Origin: Azolla caroliniana
Lineage: Eukaryota > Polypodiophyta
NCBI GenBank assembly: GCA_043228905.1
Contig: JBHGNT010000003.1
Coordinates: 16,492,001 to 16,556,000 of the forward strand
DNA: 64,000 bases
Direction: 5' to 3'
Positions 1 through 10,590 of this stretch are shown piece by piece (position 1 is the stretch's first letter; each line of letters opens with the position of its first letter). The position numbers and the translations under genes are program-made. The notes below the pieces were generated by a model. The model did not search any database and had not been told where the DNA came from. It saw nothing but the letters and a program-made list of their open reading frames with translations.

Positions 1-710
1 TTCGTAAATAGTCCTTGAGTTGCTTAGATACCTCATCCTCTTCGAATCGACTTAAGTGATAAGGAGGTATACTTATTGGTGCAATGCCAGGTACAATATC
101 TATACGATGGTCTATATTACGTTTAGGAGGTAACCCATCTGGTAGTTCACTCGGAAAAACATCACGAAAATAATTTAAGATTTCATCAAGTTGTTGTTCA
201 AAATATGTTAATTGAACCGAGGCATTAAACGTGAATGTTCGGATCAAGTACACAATAAAATAGAGTAGAACAAGAAAACTCGGATATTGATGGAGAGGAA
301 ACAATCGAGAGGGATTGTTTTTTTACACATTGAATAAAATGAGTACAATCGTTTAGTACAAAGGAAATAGAATGATGAACCCAATCAATAAATAAAGAAG
401 AGTTTTTATTATAAAACCAAGGATAACCCAGTATTGCATCAGTGGTACAAAGATTCATTACATGGAAGTCTACTTCATCTATATAAGTATCAATAGAAAT
501 TCCTAATGAATGAATCGCCCCGTTGATGTATTGTACTCTTCCATCAGTCAAGTGCACCGTATAGGTGTGATCACTTAGGGTGGGTTGGATTCCCCATATC
601 TGAACCAAACGATCATTCACAAAATTGTGTGAGCTTCCCGAATCAAACAAAAATTGTATGGGAGATCCATTGATATACTCGTTTGCACGTAGTAAATCAT
701 TGGGACCCAA
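1..710 (-). pseudogene. gypsy-A Pol fragment: protease and start of RT
   Basis: The reading frame 225-710 starts MGPNDLL and carries the aspartic protease signature F-D-S-G-S-S-H-N-F about 23 residues in, followed by a typical retropepsin fold region (ILGYPWF, near residue 95). In the second copy the equivalent frame runs on through the linker into RT. Here an 11-nt deletion near 226 ends it, and the RT start continues out of frame from 224 to the window edge. The protease would cut Gag-Pol during particle maturation. This copy cannot make a continuous Pol. Confidence 0.88.
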
Positions 711-953
711 TACATAGTGAGGGAAAGAACTTTGACAATTACTTAAATGATGTGTATAGACCTAAAGGACATTACGAAATTGACCTTTATGGTCTGCAAC
801 TTTAGCTTTGTTGTCGTGCTCTTTCCGTTGGAGCTTTCGACATTGGTCTTTTGTATGACCTTTCTTTTTGGAGAATATGCAAAAAGGATGTTGTCACTTA
901 CAATCACGATTCATGAATTTGTTGGGTGTCTTGCGTTTCCCAGCGAGTTGCGA

Positions 954-1793
954 CTACTTAGTCCCAAGTGCTTTGTTGGGTTTGTTGTGGTCCTTCTTCG
1001 AAGTGCATTGATAACGAAGAACTATTTCAATGGCCTCTTCGAAGGATTTTGGATCCTTATCGTGCACTATCCAATGATAGTCCGAATTGGGGATGCCATT
1101 AACAAAACAAGCTATTAACCAGTTCTCCCCTTGTAGATCCGATTTTTGGATTTGGGTTCTAGCATGGTGGACATAGTCTTCTAATGAAGAAAATTTCCTG
1201 CTAGAGAGGTTCATTAAAGCTTGAGCTACCTCGGTTCGAGAGGGAAGTTGCAGAAATTGGCCCTTAAAAACTGTGACAAAATCTGTCCAAGTATCGGGCA
1301 ATTTCCCCAAAGTTCGGAGCCCACGCCACCAGGCGGTGGGCTTACCCCCTAGTTCTCGGCCGACATATGCAATCTTCGTACTATGTGGCATGGGATAGAG
1401 CTCAAAATGAGACTCCCATCGGCCTAGCCACGTGTAGATTGTTTCTTCGGTTCTTTCCTTTTTATCTCCCGTAAATGGCTTAACGACAAACGATGGTTCA
1501 CCCTGTCGCTCATCAGGTCTATTAGTCTCACGTTGTAAACTAATGACACGTGCCTCGAGTGCACTTTGAGATTGCCGAAGTTCAGTCATCTGTTGAGTGG
1601 TGAAACTAAGGTATTGGGTTATTTGTGAAAAATACATCTCAATGGACATTTGTTCAGGAGGATTTCCTTGAGTTTCTTCCGCTTGAATGGATGACATCGG
1701 GTTGTTATTTTGAGCCATTAAATGATTATTTTTGGCAAAGAAATAGGATAAGGTCAAACAAATAGTCATAAAATCATGTCGTGATGTAAACAT
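954..1793 (-). CDS. gypsy-A Gag
   Basis: 279 residues with a retrotransposon Gag domain: after a Gln/Ser-rich N-terminus comes FTGDKKERTEETIYTWLGRWE, then AYVGRELGGKPTAWW and a helix-rich stretch ending near FEEAIEIVLRYQ. Gag builds the virus-like particle that packages element RNA. The nucleocapsid lies downstream in another frame at about 840-930: a knuckle of form C-x2-S-x4-H-x4-C, so the second Cys is Ser in both copies. It is the longest undamaged frame of this copy and seems free of internal stops, but the element as a whole is not intact. Confidence 0.85.
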   Translation of the reverse strand: MFTSRHDFMTICLTLSYFFAKNNHLMAQNNNPMSSIQAEETQGNPPEQMSIEMYFSQITQYLSFTTQQMTELRQSQSALEARVISLQRETNRPDERQGEPSFVVKPFTGDKKERTEETIYTWLGRWESHFELYPMPHSTKIAYVGRELGGKPTAWWRGLRTLGKLPDTWTDFVTVFKGQFLQLPSRTEVAQALMNLSSRKFSSLEDYVHHARTQIQKSDLQGENWLIACFVNGIPNSDYHWIVHDKDPKSFEEAIEIVLRYQCTSKKDHNKPNKALGTK

Positions 1794-3399
1794 ATCATGG
1801 GCAAATATTAATCGATATCATGATCTCACGTCAATACCCCTCTAGATGTATGAGATGAGGTTCAAGATTAGGTTACTATGGTAACACAAAGGTGTTTTAA
1901 AAACCATGGGGGTGACAAATTAATGTCTTTCCCTGATCTCTATATCGATTTTTTTCATGGCGGCTCCCCGAGGCTCAACCATGTATGTTCGCGTCATGAA
2001 TAGTCTATACACGAAAAAAATGTTAACAATAAACTATGTTTTGGTGCCCACATATGTAGTTTTGGCTCTTTAAGTCATATTACGAGGACCCCGAAGTGCA
2101 CTTAGACCTCAAGTCTAAACATGTGTTATAGTCATATGTATCAACGATGTTGTATGGTCTTGGTTATATTTGAACTCAAGACCTCGAGAAAAAATGCATT
2201 AAACACTTGAGCCAACCAAGTAGGTTGCTCTTCTTGAATGTTTAATGTTTCATGCGTATAAAAGATATGCGAGGCATTTGCCCATATATGTTTTTTTAAA
2301 AGAAATATATATGTCAAGAGTCCTTATTTCCCCCTCGTTTACTACAAAATATGTTGGTACGTTACCTAACCTCAAGTCTCGTAATTACGATGGCATACGC
2401 CAAAGTGCAACCTAATGGTCTAGCCAAATGAGCCCTCTTTTCGTAGTAGGCTCACGTGGCCCATCACATGGTTACGTCATTACGAATGCCTCTCGTAAGA
2501 ATGATCTCATGGTGGCATTGTATCCATGTAATGAGGGAGGGATGTTGGATATGTGTGTCATAGGAGCGACCTCACATGAAGTGGGTCAAGCCCTACGTTC
2601 TCAACATCATTGTGGCTATAGGCATTTCTTTACGTAATAAAATCGAAGTCACCAACGGGAATGTCAACAATAAAAAATTGTTGAAAAAAGGGATGGTGAC
2701 AACACCATTCTCACAAAAATGTGAGGACGGCCACCAAGATCTTTCCCCGAAAAGGAAAACATCCGATATTAAAATCACGTAATAACTTATATACACATAT
2801 GTATATTATCACATATATACGATCAAATACGTATACACGTGACCACATGCGTACATTAAACAAATCGTTACATCAAATAGCCATAAATGATATAATCAAG
2901 ATACGTAATTGAGGCATATACCTCTATGCAAACGAAACATCCAAAAATAAGGGTTCATTGTAATACGCAATTGAGGTATTGACCTCTTACGCATATGAGA
3001 CCAAACAGATATCATTTACAACGAAATCGAGGTATTGACCTCATACGCATACGTAACATATGTATGTGAGCGTAATATGCAATTGAGGTATTAACCTCGT
3101 GCGCATACGACACTAATCACATATTCAATATATGTCAAATGAGGTATTGACCTCATACACATGATGTAAACGTTTTATACAACCAATTAATTACCACTAC
3201 AACATCATTGAATTAATGAAAGCAATTACATATAGACTATACACATGATTAGATGGGAGAAGAAAAAATAGAAAAAGAAGAAGGAAAGAGTTACCGAAGT
3301 TCCTTTGTTGATCATTGTTTGGATCAAGGCCAACTGCACATCGATTGATTACCATCAATCAACAAGACAAAAGACAACAAAAGAAACATTAGAACATAG
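1794..3399 (-). other. gypsy-A 5' untranslated leader
   Basis: About 1.6 kb between primer site and Gag with no credible reading frame. It is AT-rich and holds a 56-bp tandem array (2911-3154) and, at 2167-2214 on the minus strand, a weak tRNA-like segment: A-box-like TGGCTCAAGTG and B-box-like GTTCAAATA, 39 bp apart, one mismatch each. The same leader recurs at 63314-64000. Small frames at 2428-2912 show no protein family and are treated as noise. Confidence 0.75.
2911..3154. repeat. 56-bp tandem array with palindromic core
   Basis: Five copies of a core GAGGTATTGACCTC (an inverted repeat GAGGT/ACCTC) start at 2911, 2973, 3029, 3085 and 3141. The last three intervals are exactly 56 bp and the first is 62. 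Each is preceded by AATTGAGG- or AATCGAGG-like bases and followed by a CATACGCAT-like stretch. It sits in the transcribed leader about 250 bp from the primer site. Confidence 0.85.
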
Positions 3400-3411
3400 G
3401 CTCTGATACCA
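3400..3411 (-). other. primer binding site, gypsy-A
   Basis: On the minus strand TGGTATCAGAGC, complementary to the 3' end of plant initiator Met tRNA, two bases inside the LTR. It fixes the orientation and the LTR edge. Confidence 0.93.
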
Positions 3412-3413
3412 AC

Positions 3414-3868
3414 TGTTAGAGACATGAACTAATGTAAGCATAAAATAAGGATAAAAGATAGATCTAGATAGAAAGGAGAGAGAGAAAGAAGGGTGCCGAT
3501 CCACCCGACCACCCCCAAGCGAAGGGATCGAGACGGACTCAAGCCTCGATCGGCGTCCCATACCACCGCCGTGGCGTCGAGTCGTACTTGGTGCTGGCGC
3601 GCTCGCTACAAGAGTTGATCCACCATGAAACAGAGTCTCGACGTAGTCAACAAGATGATCAAATGAGGGTAGCTAGGCCTCTTATTTATAGTGATACCCA
3701 AGGCCCCCAAGCAAGTTCACACTTGGCCTAATGGGTTGTCTCAATCCTGAGGCATAAAAGTAATTCTCCCCTTCTTTACACTCTCGTTTAACCCTCACAC
3801 TTATCCACGTGTATAGAATACTACGGTAAATTCTCACCACGGGATATTATATGGTCATGCCCGTAACA
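3414..3868 (-). repeat. gypsy-A 5' LTR
   Basis: 455 bp bounded by TGTTAGAG on the left and CCGTAACA on the right. It matches the interrupted 3' LTR of the second copy (49960-51114), which is 454 bp once its insertion is removed. The sequence GTAGG follows directly. Confidence 0.92.
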
Positions 3869-4131
3869 GTAGGCATATTTTTAGGAGTTAGTGTTAGTCG
3901 CTCGTATGAGCATTGAAGTAGATGTCAATACTTCTGTCAGTCCTTTTAAGGACTTGTATAAAAGTGCTCACTGAGCACATTGTATGTATATAGTGATATT
4001 TTGAATTTGAGTTTTGTTTGTGCTCTTTGTCTCTGTCTCTCTCTTTTTCTCTGTGTTCCATTCTCTGTGTTTTCTGGTGCTATCTCACTGAGCCGGTTGA
4101 GGTATGTTTTGTTTCCCCATTACTTCTTTCA
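3869..4131 (+). repeat. right half of copia-A1 5' LTR
   Basis: Starts GTAGGCATATTT and aligns with the uninterrupted copia-A LTR at about 38309-38550. The missing left half corresponds to the type seen at 49813-49959. Ends TTTCA two bases before the primer site. A TATA-like TATAAAAG lies near 3957. Confidence 0.85.
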
Positions 4132-4133
4132 CA

Positions 4134-4145
4134 TGGTATCAGAGC
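4134..4145 (+). other. primer binding site, copia-A1
   Basis: TGGTATCAGAGC, complementary to initiator Met tRNA, just inside the 5' LTR. Confidence 0.93.
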
Positions 4146-4189
4146 GCAAGGGTTAGAACATCCTAACACTTGGTAAGAACAAGTAATAA

Positions 4190-5170
4190 GAGAAAGGGAT
4201 AGAGGTATGGGAAGCTCGACAGAAACAATTATGCATCTTGGTCATACAAGATGCACCAATATTTGTTAGGACATGGATATTGGAGTTATGTCGAAGGAGC
4301 TTGAATTATGCAGCACCGGATTTGACACATAGGGATTTTTCGGCTTGGGAACAATCAACAAGTAGAGTTTTCTACTGCTTTGCATCCAATGTCGGTGATC
4401 AACTACTGAGCTATATCCAAGGCGTGAAGACGTGAAGACGCCAAAGGAGATTTGGGGAAATCTGAAGAAGATATTCGCTGCAAGCACCATAGCCAGAAAG
4501 CTTCTGCTCAGACAGGAGTTGAGTAATGTCCGGCAGAGAGACATGTTGTTGGCTGATTACACATCCCGGATCAGAGACATCTATGACTCTCTCGCCTCCA
4601 TCAATGTGACTGTCGAGGAGGACGAAATGGTGTAGGTATATCTCGAAGGATTGGCATAGAAGTTCGGATCATTCGGGATGACGGTCTGCACGAGAGAGAA
4701 TACGCCATCATTCTTCGAGTTGCAATCGATGCTTCTCGTTGAAGAGAACCATGCATGTGCGTCGACAATTATGCACACCGACAAAAAAATGTTGTACACG
4801 GAGGAAGATAGACCCCATGGTCGTGGTAGAAGATGTAGGTCAGCACACAATGTAGGTGGCTGACTAGAGCAAAATAGAAGGCATAATCATAATGCCGACA
4901 ACAATTCCGGATCCTCCGGAAACAGGGGGAATCAAGGCGGTGCCGGATACCTGCAAGGAAAGGCTAAGACGGAATGCTGGTATTGTGGCAAGAAAGGCCA
5001 CTAGGAGAGCAAGTGTTGGAAGAAGCGCGCCGATTCGGACAAATCTGGATCTGGCAAGGCCGGACAAGGGAGTCTGCAACTCTCGTACTACCTAGGAGGA
5101 TCAGAAGGATCCGGAACCAGAAAGACCGGAAATGGATCGGGCCCAGCCTTTGTGATGAATCACAAGGCTA
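4190..5170 (+). pseudogene. copia-A1 Gag
   Basis: Translation gives the copia Gag start LDRNNYASWSYKMHQYL, then TPKEIWGNLKKIFAAS, RQELSNVRQRDMLLADY and VTVEEDEMV, followed by a basic Gly-rich stretch and a CCHC knuckle C-W-Y-C-G-K-K-G-H near 4975-5016. A TAG codon falls inside the knuckle, and further stops lie near 4305, 4633, 4660 and 4862. Copy A2 (17992-18790) and copia-E (44202-44858) are relatives of this Gag. Nothing functional can be made from it. Confidence 0.88.
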
Positions 5171-8100
5171 ATTCGATGAAGACAAGCACCTCGAAATTGA
5201 ATGAGGTATGGTTTGTTGACTCCGGAGCATCGAACCATGTGACAAGCCACAAGGAGTTGTTCTCTTACTTGGAGAAACCAGAACAACTGGGGGTCTTCGA
5301 AACCGGTGAAGACACCTCACATACCATAGAACATGTCGGTGAAGTCCTGTTAAACCATGTTAGATAGAAAGGGAAGCTAATGAACGTTTTGCACGTCCCG
5401 ACAATCACAAAGAATCTAGTGTCGGTTGGATAGTTTGTTGACCAAGGGATGCAGGTTCGGTTCACACATCTCGGGTTCTTCATCAAAGAAGAAGGAAAAG
5501 TCATTGCACAAGGGCACCGACAACGGAGGATGTTTATCCTTGAAACACATGAAGTCGGAACCACTATGTTTCCTAAAAGGCAAAAAGTCGAGTCAAATAT
5601 CGACTTGTGCCACAAGCGGTTCGACCATATCAACTTTCGGAAGCTTCAGGAGATGCAGTCAAAACATGTGGTTTCCGGACTGTCAAAGTTTAGTGGCCAG
5701 ATGGGCCAGATTTGTGAAGCTTTCCACCTTGGGAAGTAGCATAGGCTTCTGTTCCCCAACGAGAAGAATAAGAGCCGGAATCGGCTCGATCTTATCCATT
5801 TGGATGTGGGGGACTAGCACATAACGTGAGCATCGGAGGAACCATTACTTTGTAACCTTCATTGATGACTACACTCGGCACACTTGGGAGTGCTTGATCA
5901 TGAAGAAGTGCAAGGTCTTCTCCTGTTTCCTGAAAGTGAAGAGCCTTGTTGAACGAGAAACCGGAAGGAAAATCAAGTGCCTAAGGTCTGATGGTGGAAA
6001 GGATTACTTTTCCGACCAGTTCTCGAGTTATCTGTGGAAGGAAGGAATTCAACGAGAATTCTCTTGCAGATACACACCGGAGCAGAACAATGTGGCCGAG
6101 CAGAAGAATCAAACTATACAGGAGGTGGCGCGGGCAATGCTTGAGGAGAAGCATATGCCGAAGTTTTATTGGGCCGAAGCGGTCCAAACAACTGTCTACT
6201 TGCTGAATTAGACATCTGCAAATGGAGGAGTGTCATCACATGAGCTCTACTTTAGAAAGAAATCGAATCTTGGATACTTGAAGGTGTTTGGGAGCATTGC
6301 CTATGTGCATGTGCCGAAGGAGAAACAGAGGAAGCTGGATGTGAAGGCCGAGAAGTGCATTCTCATCGGCTACTCGAACGAACCAAATAGGTTCGGGTAG
6401 GGCGAGATGTCGTTTACGACGAATTGGCTTCATGGTACTTGCCCTCATCTCGGATCCCCATGAACTCCATTCGATTGCTGAGGACGAGATCAGTGAGGCT
6501 GGAATGCCTCCGAACGAAGAAGAAATCGGAACTCAAGAAGAGAGTCTGATCTCATTCTGGCTAAGTGGGACGAATTAGAGACTGAGTCAGATCGACCAGT
6601 CGGATGAGGAGTCGGTGAGTAGTGGAAACTCAGTTGTGCTGTCCCCATGCAAGGAACCGAGGAGACAGTTCACACGGAAAGAGAACGGGAAGAAGAAGAT
6701 GTCAGAATACAACACCGACAGGGAAGAGTCAGATCCAAATGAATCTGACTCTGGAAAGAATAAAGATGGACCTTCGAAAAAGAGGTTGGAGTCAGCCAAA
6801 AGGGCCATAAAATCGGCAGAGCAGAAATTGCGCCGATCTAACCGCCAAAAGCACCTCGTAATTTGATACGGATACAATGAATACATGGTGCATCACTATG
6901 CATACACGATAAAGGTGGCGGAAGTGCGTGAGGCAGAGAGCTATGCAGAAGTGGCAAAGGACGCAAATTGGCGTGCTGCACTGGAGGAAGAGATGCACGC
7001 TCTCACAGAGAGCGACACATGGGACCTGGTTGACGTTCCGAAGGGAGTGAAGCTGATCTGATGCAAGTGGGTGTACAAGGTCAAGTACAACACCAATGGC
7101 TCCGTCAACCGGTACAAGGCCCGGTTAGTGGCAAAAGACTATGTGCAGCAACGCATCATTGACTACGATGAGACCTTTGTGCTGGTCGTGAAGATGACGA
7201 TCGTCTGTGTCTTGCTCGTGGTAGCTACGAATAAGGTGTGGCACTTACATCAAATGGATGTAAAGAATGCATTCCTGTAAGGTGAGCTTCAAGAATAGGT
7301 GTACATGGTACAACCCTCAGATTTCAGTTTGGAATGAACATGTTGGCTGTTTGCTGGCTAAAGAAGTCCCTCTATGGACTAAAGCAAGCCCCACGTGCTT
7401 GGAACGCGAAGATTATGCAACGATTGCGTCGGATGGGGTTTGCCACGTCGAAGTCGAACTCTTCACCTTTCTTCAAACAAGGTCGGAGTGGGCCAATTAG
7501 TATTTTACTTTACGTTGATGATTTAGTCATCGCCGGTGCCGACCAATACCAAATCGACCACATCAAGTCCCAGCTAGCGGCATCATTCGACATGAAGGAT
7601 CTGGGGGACCTTCACTACTTCCTCAGGATCGAAGTGATCCGCACCCCCAAAGGCATACTGGTCAGCCAACGACATTATGTGCTGACTATGCTCTTTAAGT
7701 TTGGAATGACGGAGTGCAAATTTGTCTCAACTCCTTTGGATAGGAATTTGAAGCTTCGCCCCGACTTTGGAACGACATGCGGCTCGAAACGATTCCGACA
7801 GATCGTCGAAAGCTTTATCTACTTGACCATCACCCGACCAGACCTCAACTATTCGATCGGCTTGAAATTAGTCAATTCACGGCACATCCGATGGTGGAGC
7901 ACCTTTAGTGCACACAATGATTACTCAGGTATGTTAGCGGCACCAAGGAACGGGGGTTGCTATATTGGACTCGTGTAGTTGGACGACTTGTTAGTTACAC
8001 AGACGCCGATTGGGCTGGAAACGTCGGTAACCACAGGTCTACATCTGGTTATGTGTTTTCACTTGGAAGCGCCACAGTGGCCTGGAGTAGTAAGAAGTAG

Positions 8101-8515
8101 CCAAATGTTGCACTGTTGAGCACAGAGGCCGAGTATCGAGGAGTAGTTATTGCAACATGTGAAGCCATATGGCTAAAACGGCTATTGAAGGATCTACAGG
8201 CAGAGGTGTCCGATCCGATGACGATTTACTATGACAACCTCAACAACATCCAGTTTGTGAAGAACCCCATCGTCCACGCCCGGACCAAGCATATTGAGGT
8301 GCACTATTATTTTGTCCGCGAGCAAGCCCTTTCCGATGAAGTCGAATTGGTGTATGTTTTGACGGATTGGCAAAATGCCGATATTTTCACCAAACCCCTT
8401 CGCCTGGACAAGTTGCGGCAATTTTCGGGTGTGCTTGGCTTGCAACACCTCGACGTGCCAAATTTGAGGGGGAGACAGAGAAAGCACTGGAAGAGACTAG
8501 AAAGCCGAGTCAAAT
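5171..8515 (+). pseudogene. copia-A1 Pol: protease, integrase, RT, RNase H
   Basis: Protease motif VWFVDSGASNHVTSH is at about 5208-5250. Integrase shows FVTFIDDYTR (near 5853), CLRSDGGKDY and a retained Glu in NNVAEQKNQTI (near 6090-6120). RT begins near 7060 ([25 protein letters not shown]), and the active site is LYVDDLVIAG near 7511. RNase H has YTDADWAG (near 7997) and the ending STEAEYRG...ADIFTKPLRLDKLRQF (8116-8420). Multiple stops and frame changes lie between blocks. The order integrase before RT marks Ty1/copia. Confidence 0.9.
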
Positions 8516-8824
8516 GAGGAGTTCGACTTCGGGGGAAGTAAATCCAAGAAGGGCAAGAAGCCCAAGACTTGGACATGGTTTGATGTGATAAAGGTCTTCG
8601 AGGATGAGAACGAATTGGAGACAACCAATTCGGACAAAACCTGGAACGAATCAGAGGCACCCAATTCGGAAGAGGCGAGCCTACCGAGAAGGTTGAGGTG
8701 CACAGAATCGGACGGGTCATAGGAAGAGGAACCGAATAGGACGAGGAGTGCGAGCAAGGCGGAAAGTCACCAGGAAGAGCCAGAGGGAAGGACCGACAAA
8801 CACTAACACCACGATCCGACCTCA

Positions 8825-8957
8825 AGTTGAGCTTGACGGGGAGTGTTGAGCGAGCAAGATCAACCTGATCCGGATTGGCTGAGTAACCCATAGCCAAATC
8901 GGTATCCGGAACAAAGAGCTGTATCGGTTTCCGGAGATGAGAGGCAGATCGGTGTCC
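8825..8957 (+). repeat. copia-A1 3' LTR, truncated, with purine tract
   Basis: The purine tract GACGGGGAG (8835-8843) precedes TGTTGAGCGAGCAAG, the copia-A LTR start also seen at 38202 and 49813. Similarity fades at about 8957. Confidence 0.8.
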
Positions 8958-9011
8958 AATTGGGTGCGCCATCGAAGAAGAAGGAAAAGTCATTGCATAA
9001 GGGCGCAGAGA
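8958..9011 (+). other. chimeric copia-A scrap
   Basis: Bases near 8970-9010 repeat the copia-A pre-integrase segment seen at 5475-5520 (reading E-E-E-G-K-V-I-A), displaced into LTR sequence. It is a rearrangement or template-switch junction between copia-A1 and copia-B. Confidence 0.5.
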
Positions 9012-9818
9012 AGGGAATATTAGGTTTCTGTCCCTCTTGTGGGAGGAGCCGACTGTTCGGATGGAGAGCTGACAGTCGAAGACAAGGAGTAGCAAACTGG
9101 TAAGGTTGAGAGCCGACAGTCGATGTGGTGGAGAGTCAATTGGGTGAGTCGACTGAGAGATAGTTGACATGAAGAGTCAACAACAGACGATCGAAGTCGA
9201 AGACAAGACCGACTAGTCGGGCCGACCGGAGGGTCGACAACAAGGCCGACTAGTCAACCAGTCGACTGGAGTTGGCTAGTCGATTCGACTAGTCAACCAG
9301 TTGATTGATTAATTGATTACTATTATTAGTATAATAATAGGAATGAAGGTAGTGGAGGCTAAATTTGTAAATAGCCCATACAATGTATAAGAATAAATAC
9401 ACTTAGGGCAAAACGATAGTTAGATGTAGAATAGAGTCTTCTGTGTGGTAGAATAGAGAGAATTGTTGTGAGCCTCTATTTGTGAGTGTGACAGAAGAGA
9501 GAGCCGCGAGAGAGTTACACAGAGAACAGAGAGAAGAGTGAGATATGCCATAGCTATGTGAGCTTGGATGTTAAGAGCCTTGCGTGGCTAATTCACTCTA
9601 CATAAAGAGTGTTGTATATTGTCTCCTTTGTATTCTCCATTGTATAGTGGATCTGTTCTCCCATGGTTTTCCCCATTTAGGGTTTCCATGGTTTTACCCC
9701 TTTAGGGTTTCCATGTAAAAACTCTGTATTTTGTGCATTTGCTGTTTTCTATTTCGGCGTTATTGTGTATTTCACAGTCGAGATTCCTCACGAACCATAG
9801 GGATCGAATCCCGTCAAA
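9012..9818 (+). repeat. copia-B 5' LTR
   Basis: The left end GGGAATATTAGG...GTCCCTC parallels the TGTTGGGAATATGTCCCTCC end of the solo LTR at 50743 (read on the minus strand). It contains repeated CGACTAGTC palindromes at 9205-9295. The right end lies just before the primer site. The left edge is approximate because the terminal TG is not clear. Confidence 0.7.
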
Positions 9819-9819
9819 C

Positions 9820-9831
9820 TGGTATTAGAGC
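9820..9831 (+). other. primer binding site, copia-B
   Basis: TGGTATTAGAGC, one change from the initiator Met tRNA complement TGGTATCAGAGC. Confidence 0.8.
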
Positions 9832-9845
9832 TTGAGGTGCAAGGA

Positions 9846-10590
9846 TGGAAGGAGGTGTGAGTGGCTTCCTAGGTATGATAGTTCTAAACTCTTAGAATTG
9901 TGCATACTAGGAGATAAAGATGGAAGACCTTCTCATATTCAAAGACTTGTACGAGCCCATCGATAGAGTAGAAATACCCACGGGGATATTAGAGTCTGAA
10001 TGGAATCTTCTAAACAAAAAGGCAATAGCCACCATCAAACAATGTGTCGATGTAAGTGTCCTTCAACATATGGGGAATGACACAAATGCTTACGAGATGT
10101 GGCAGAAGTTGTGAGGTCTATATGAGAGGAAGAACGCCCTCAACAAAACATCTTTGATGAGAAAGATTGTGAGGCTGAAATATAGGGATAGAGAAAGCGT
10201 AGTGGAGCATGTGACCATATTCATGGGGTATGTGAATCAACTTGTGGCAACCAAGTTTCCCCTTCAGGATGCAATGTAGGCCATACTACTATTGTGTACC
10301 TTGTGGACAACTGGGAGAATCTAGTGTTCACTCTTAGCACCTCGTGTCAAGAAGAGAATTTGTGTCTACAGGCGGTAAAGACAAGCATCTTGAATGAGGA
10401 GACAAGAAGGAAGGACAAGGGTATCTTGTCCTAGTTGGAGTCAAACTTGACTCATCATACCGACAAAGGAAGGAACAGATAGAGAAGGCCACTAAGAAGG
10501 GAGAAGTCCCAAGCCAGATCCAAGTCCAGAGGCAAGCTGACATGCTTCTATTGTGGAAAGCCTGGACACTTTCACAAGGACTGCCGAGAC
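9846..10590 (+). pseudogene. copia-B Gag
   Basis: The clearest block is 9920-10114 (MEDLLIFKDLYEPIDRVEIP ... DTNAYEMWQKL), then in pieces LYERKNALNKTSLMRKIVRLKYRD and a CCHC knuckle C-F-Y-C-G-K-P-G-H-F-H-K-D-C at about 10538-10580. Stops at 10112 and further on split it. It is related to the copia-D Gag (shared LWQKI...NKNAVNQVSVFRKLVRLRY pattern). Confidence 0.82.

Larger units (their letters stand above)
1..3868 (-). mobile_element. gypsy-A left copy, Ty3/gypsy chromovirus, 5' part
   Basis: Reading on the minus strand, the order is 5' LTR (3414-3868), primer site (3400-3411), a long untranslated leader, Gag, then protease. RT runs off the window start. Bases 1 to about 2490 align with 61510-64000 at roughly 98% by eye. 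Relative to that copy this one lacks 11 nt near 226, which shifts the protease-RT frame. The right flank GTAGG (3869-3873) followed by a copia LTR half, together with ATAGG before the other copy's 3' LTR (49955-49959), suggests a 5-bp target duplication inside a copia-A LTR. Confidence 0.93.
3869..8957 (+). mobile_element. copia-A1, decayed Ty1/copia element
   Basis: Plus-strand Ty1/copia order: partial 5' LTR, primer site, Gag, zinc knuckle, protease, integrase, RT, RNase H, purine tract, partial 3' LTR. Many stops and frameshifts make it a pseudo-element. Its 5' LTR lacks the left half because gypsy-A inserted there. The 3' LTR is cut at about 8957 by rearranged sequence. Confidence 0.92.

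Noticed and set aside
747-1118. Plus-strand open frame of 123 codons, repeated at 62267-62638
   Set aside because: It is the reverse strand of gypsy-A Gag/nucleocapsid coding sequence; it recurs only because the element does.
2160-2235. Genuine tRNA gene in the gypsy-A leader
   Set aside because: Boxes are imperfect and 39 bp apart, and no cloverleaf closes; kept only as a weak tRNA-like segment.
8307-9170. Minus-strand frame of 287 codons
   Set aside because: Overlaps copia-A1 RNase H and the LTRs in antisense; Ser/Pro-rich composition without a domain.
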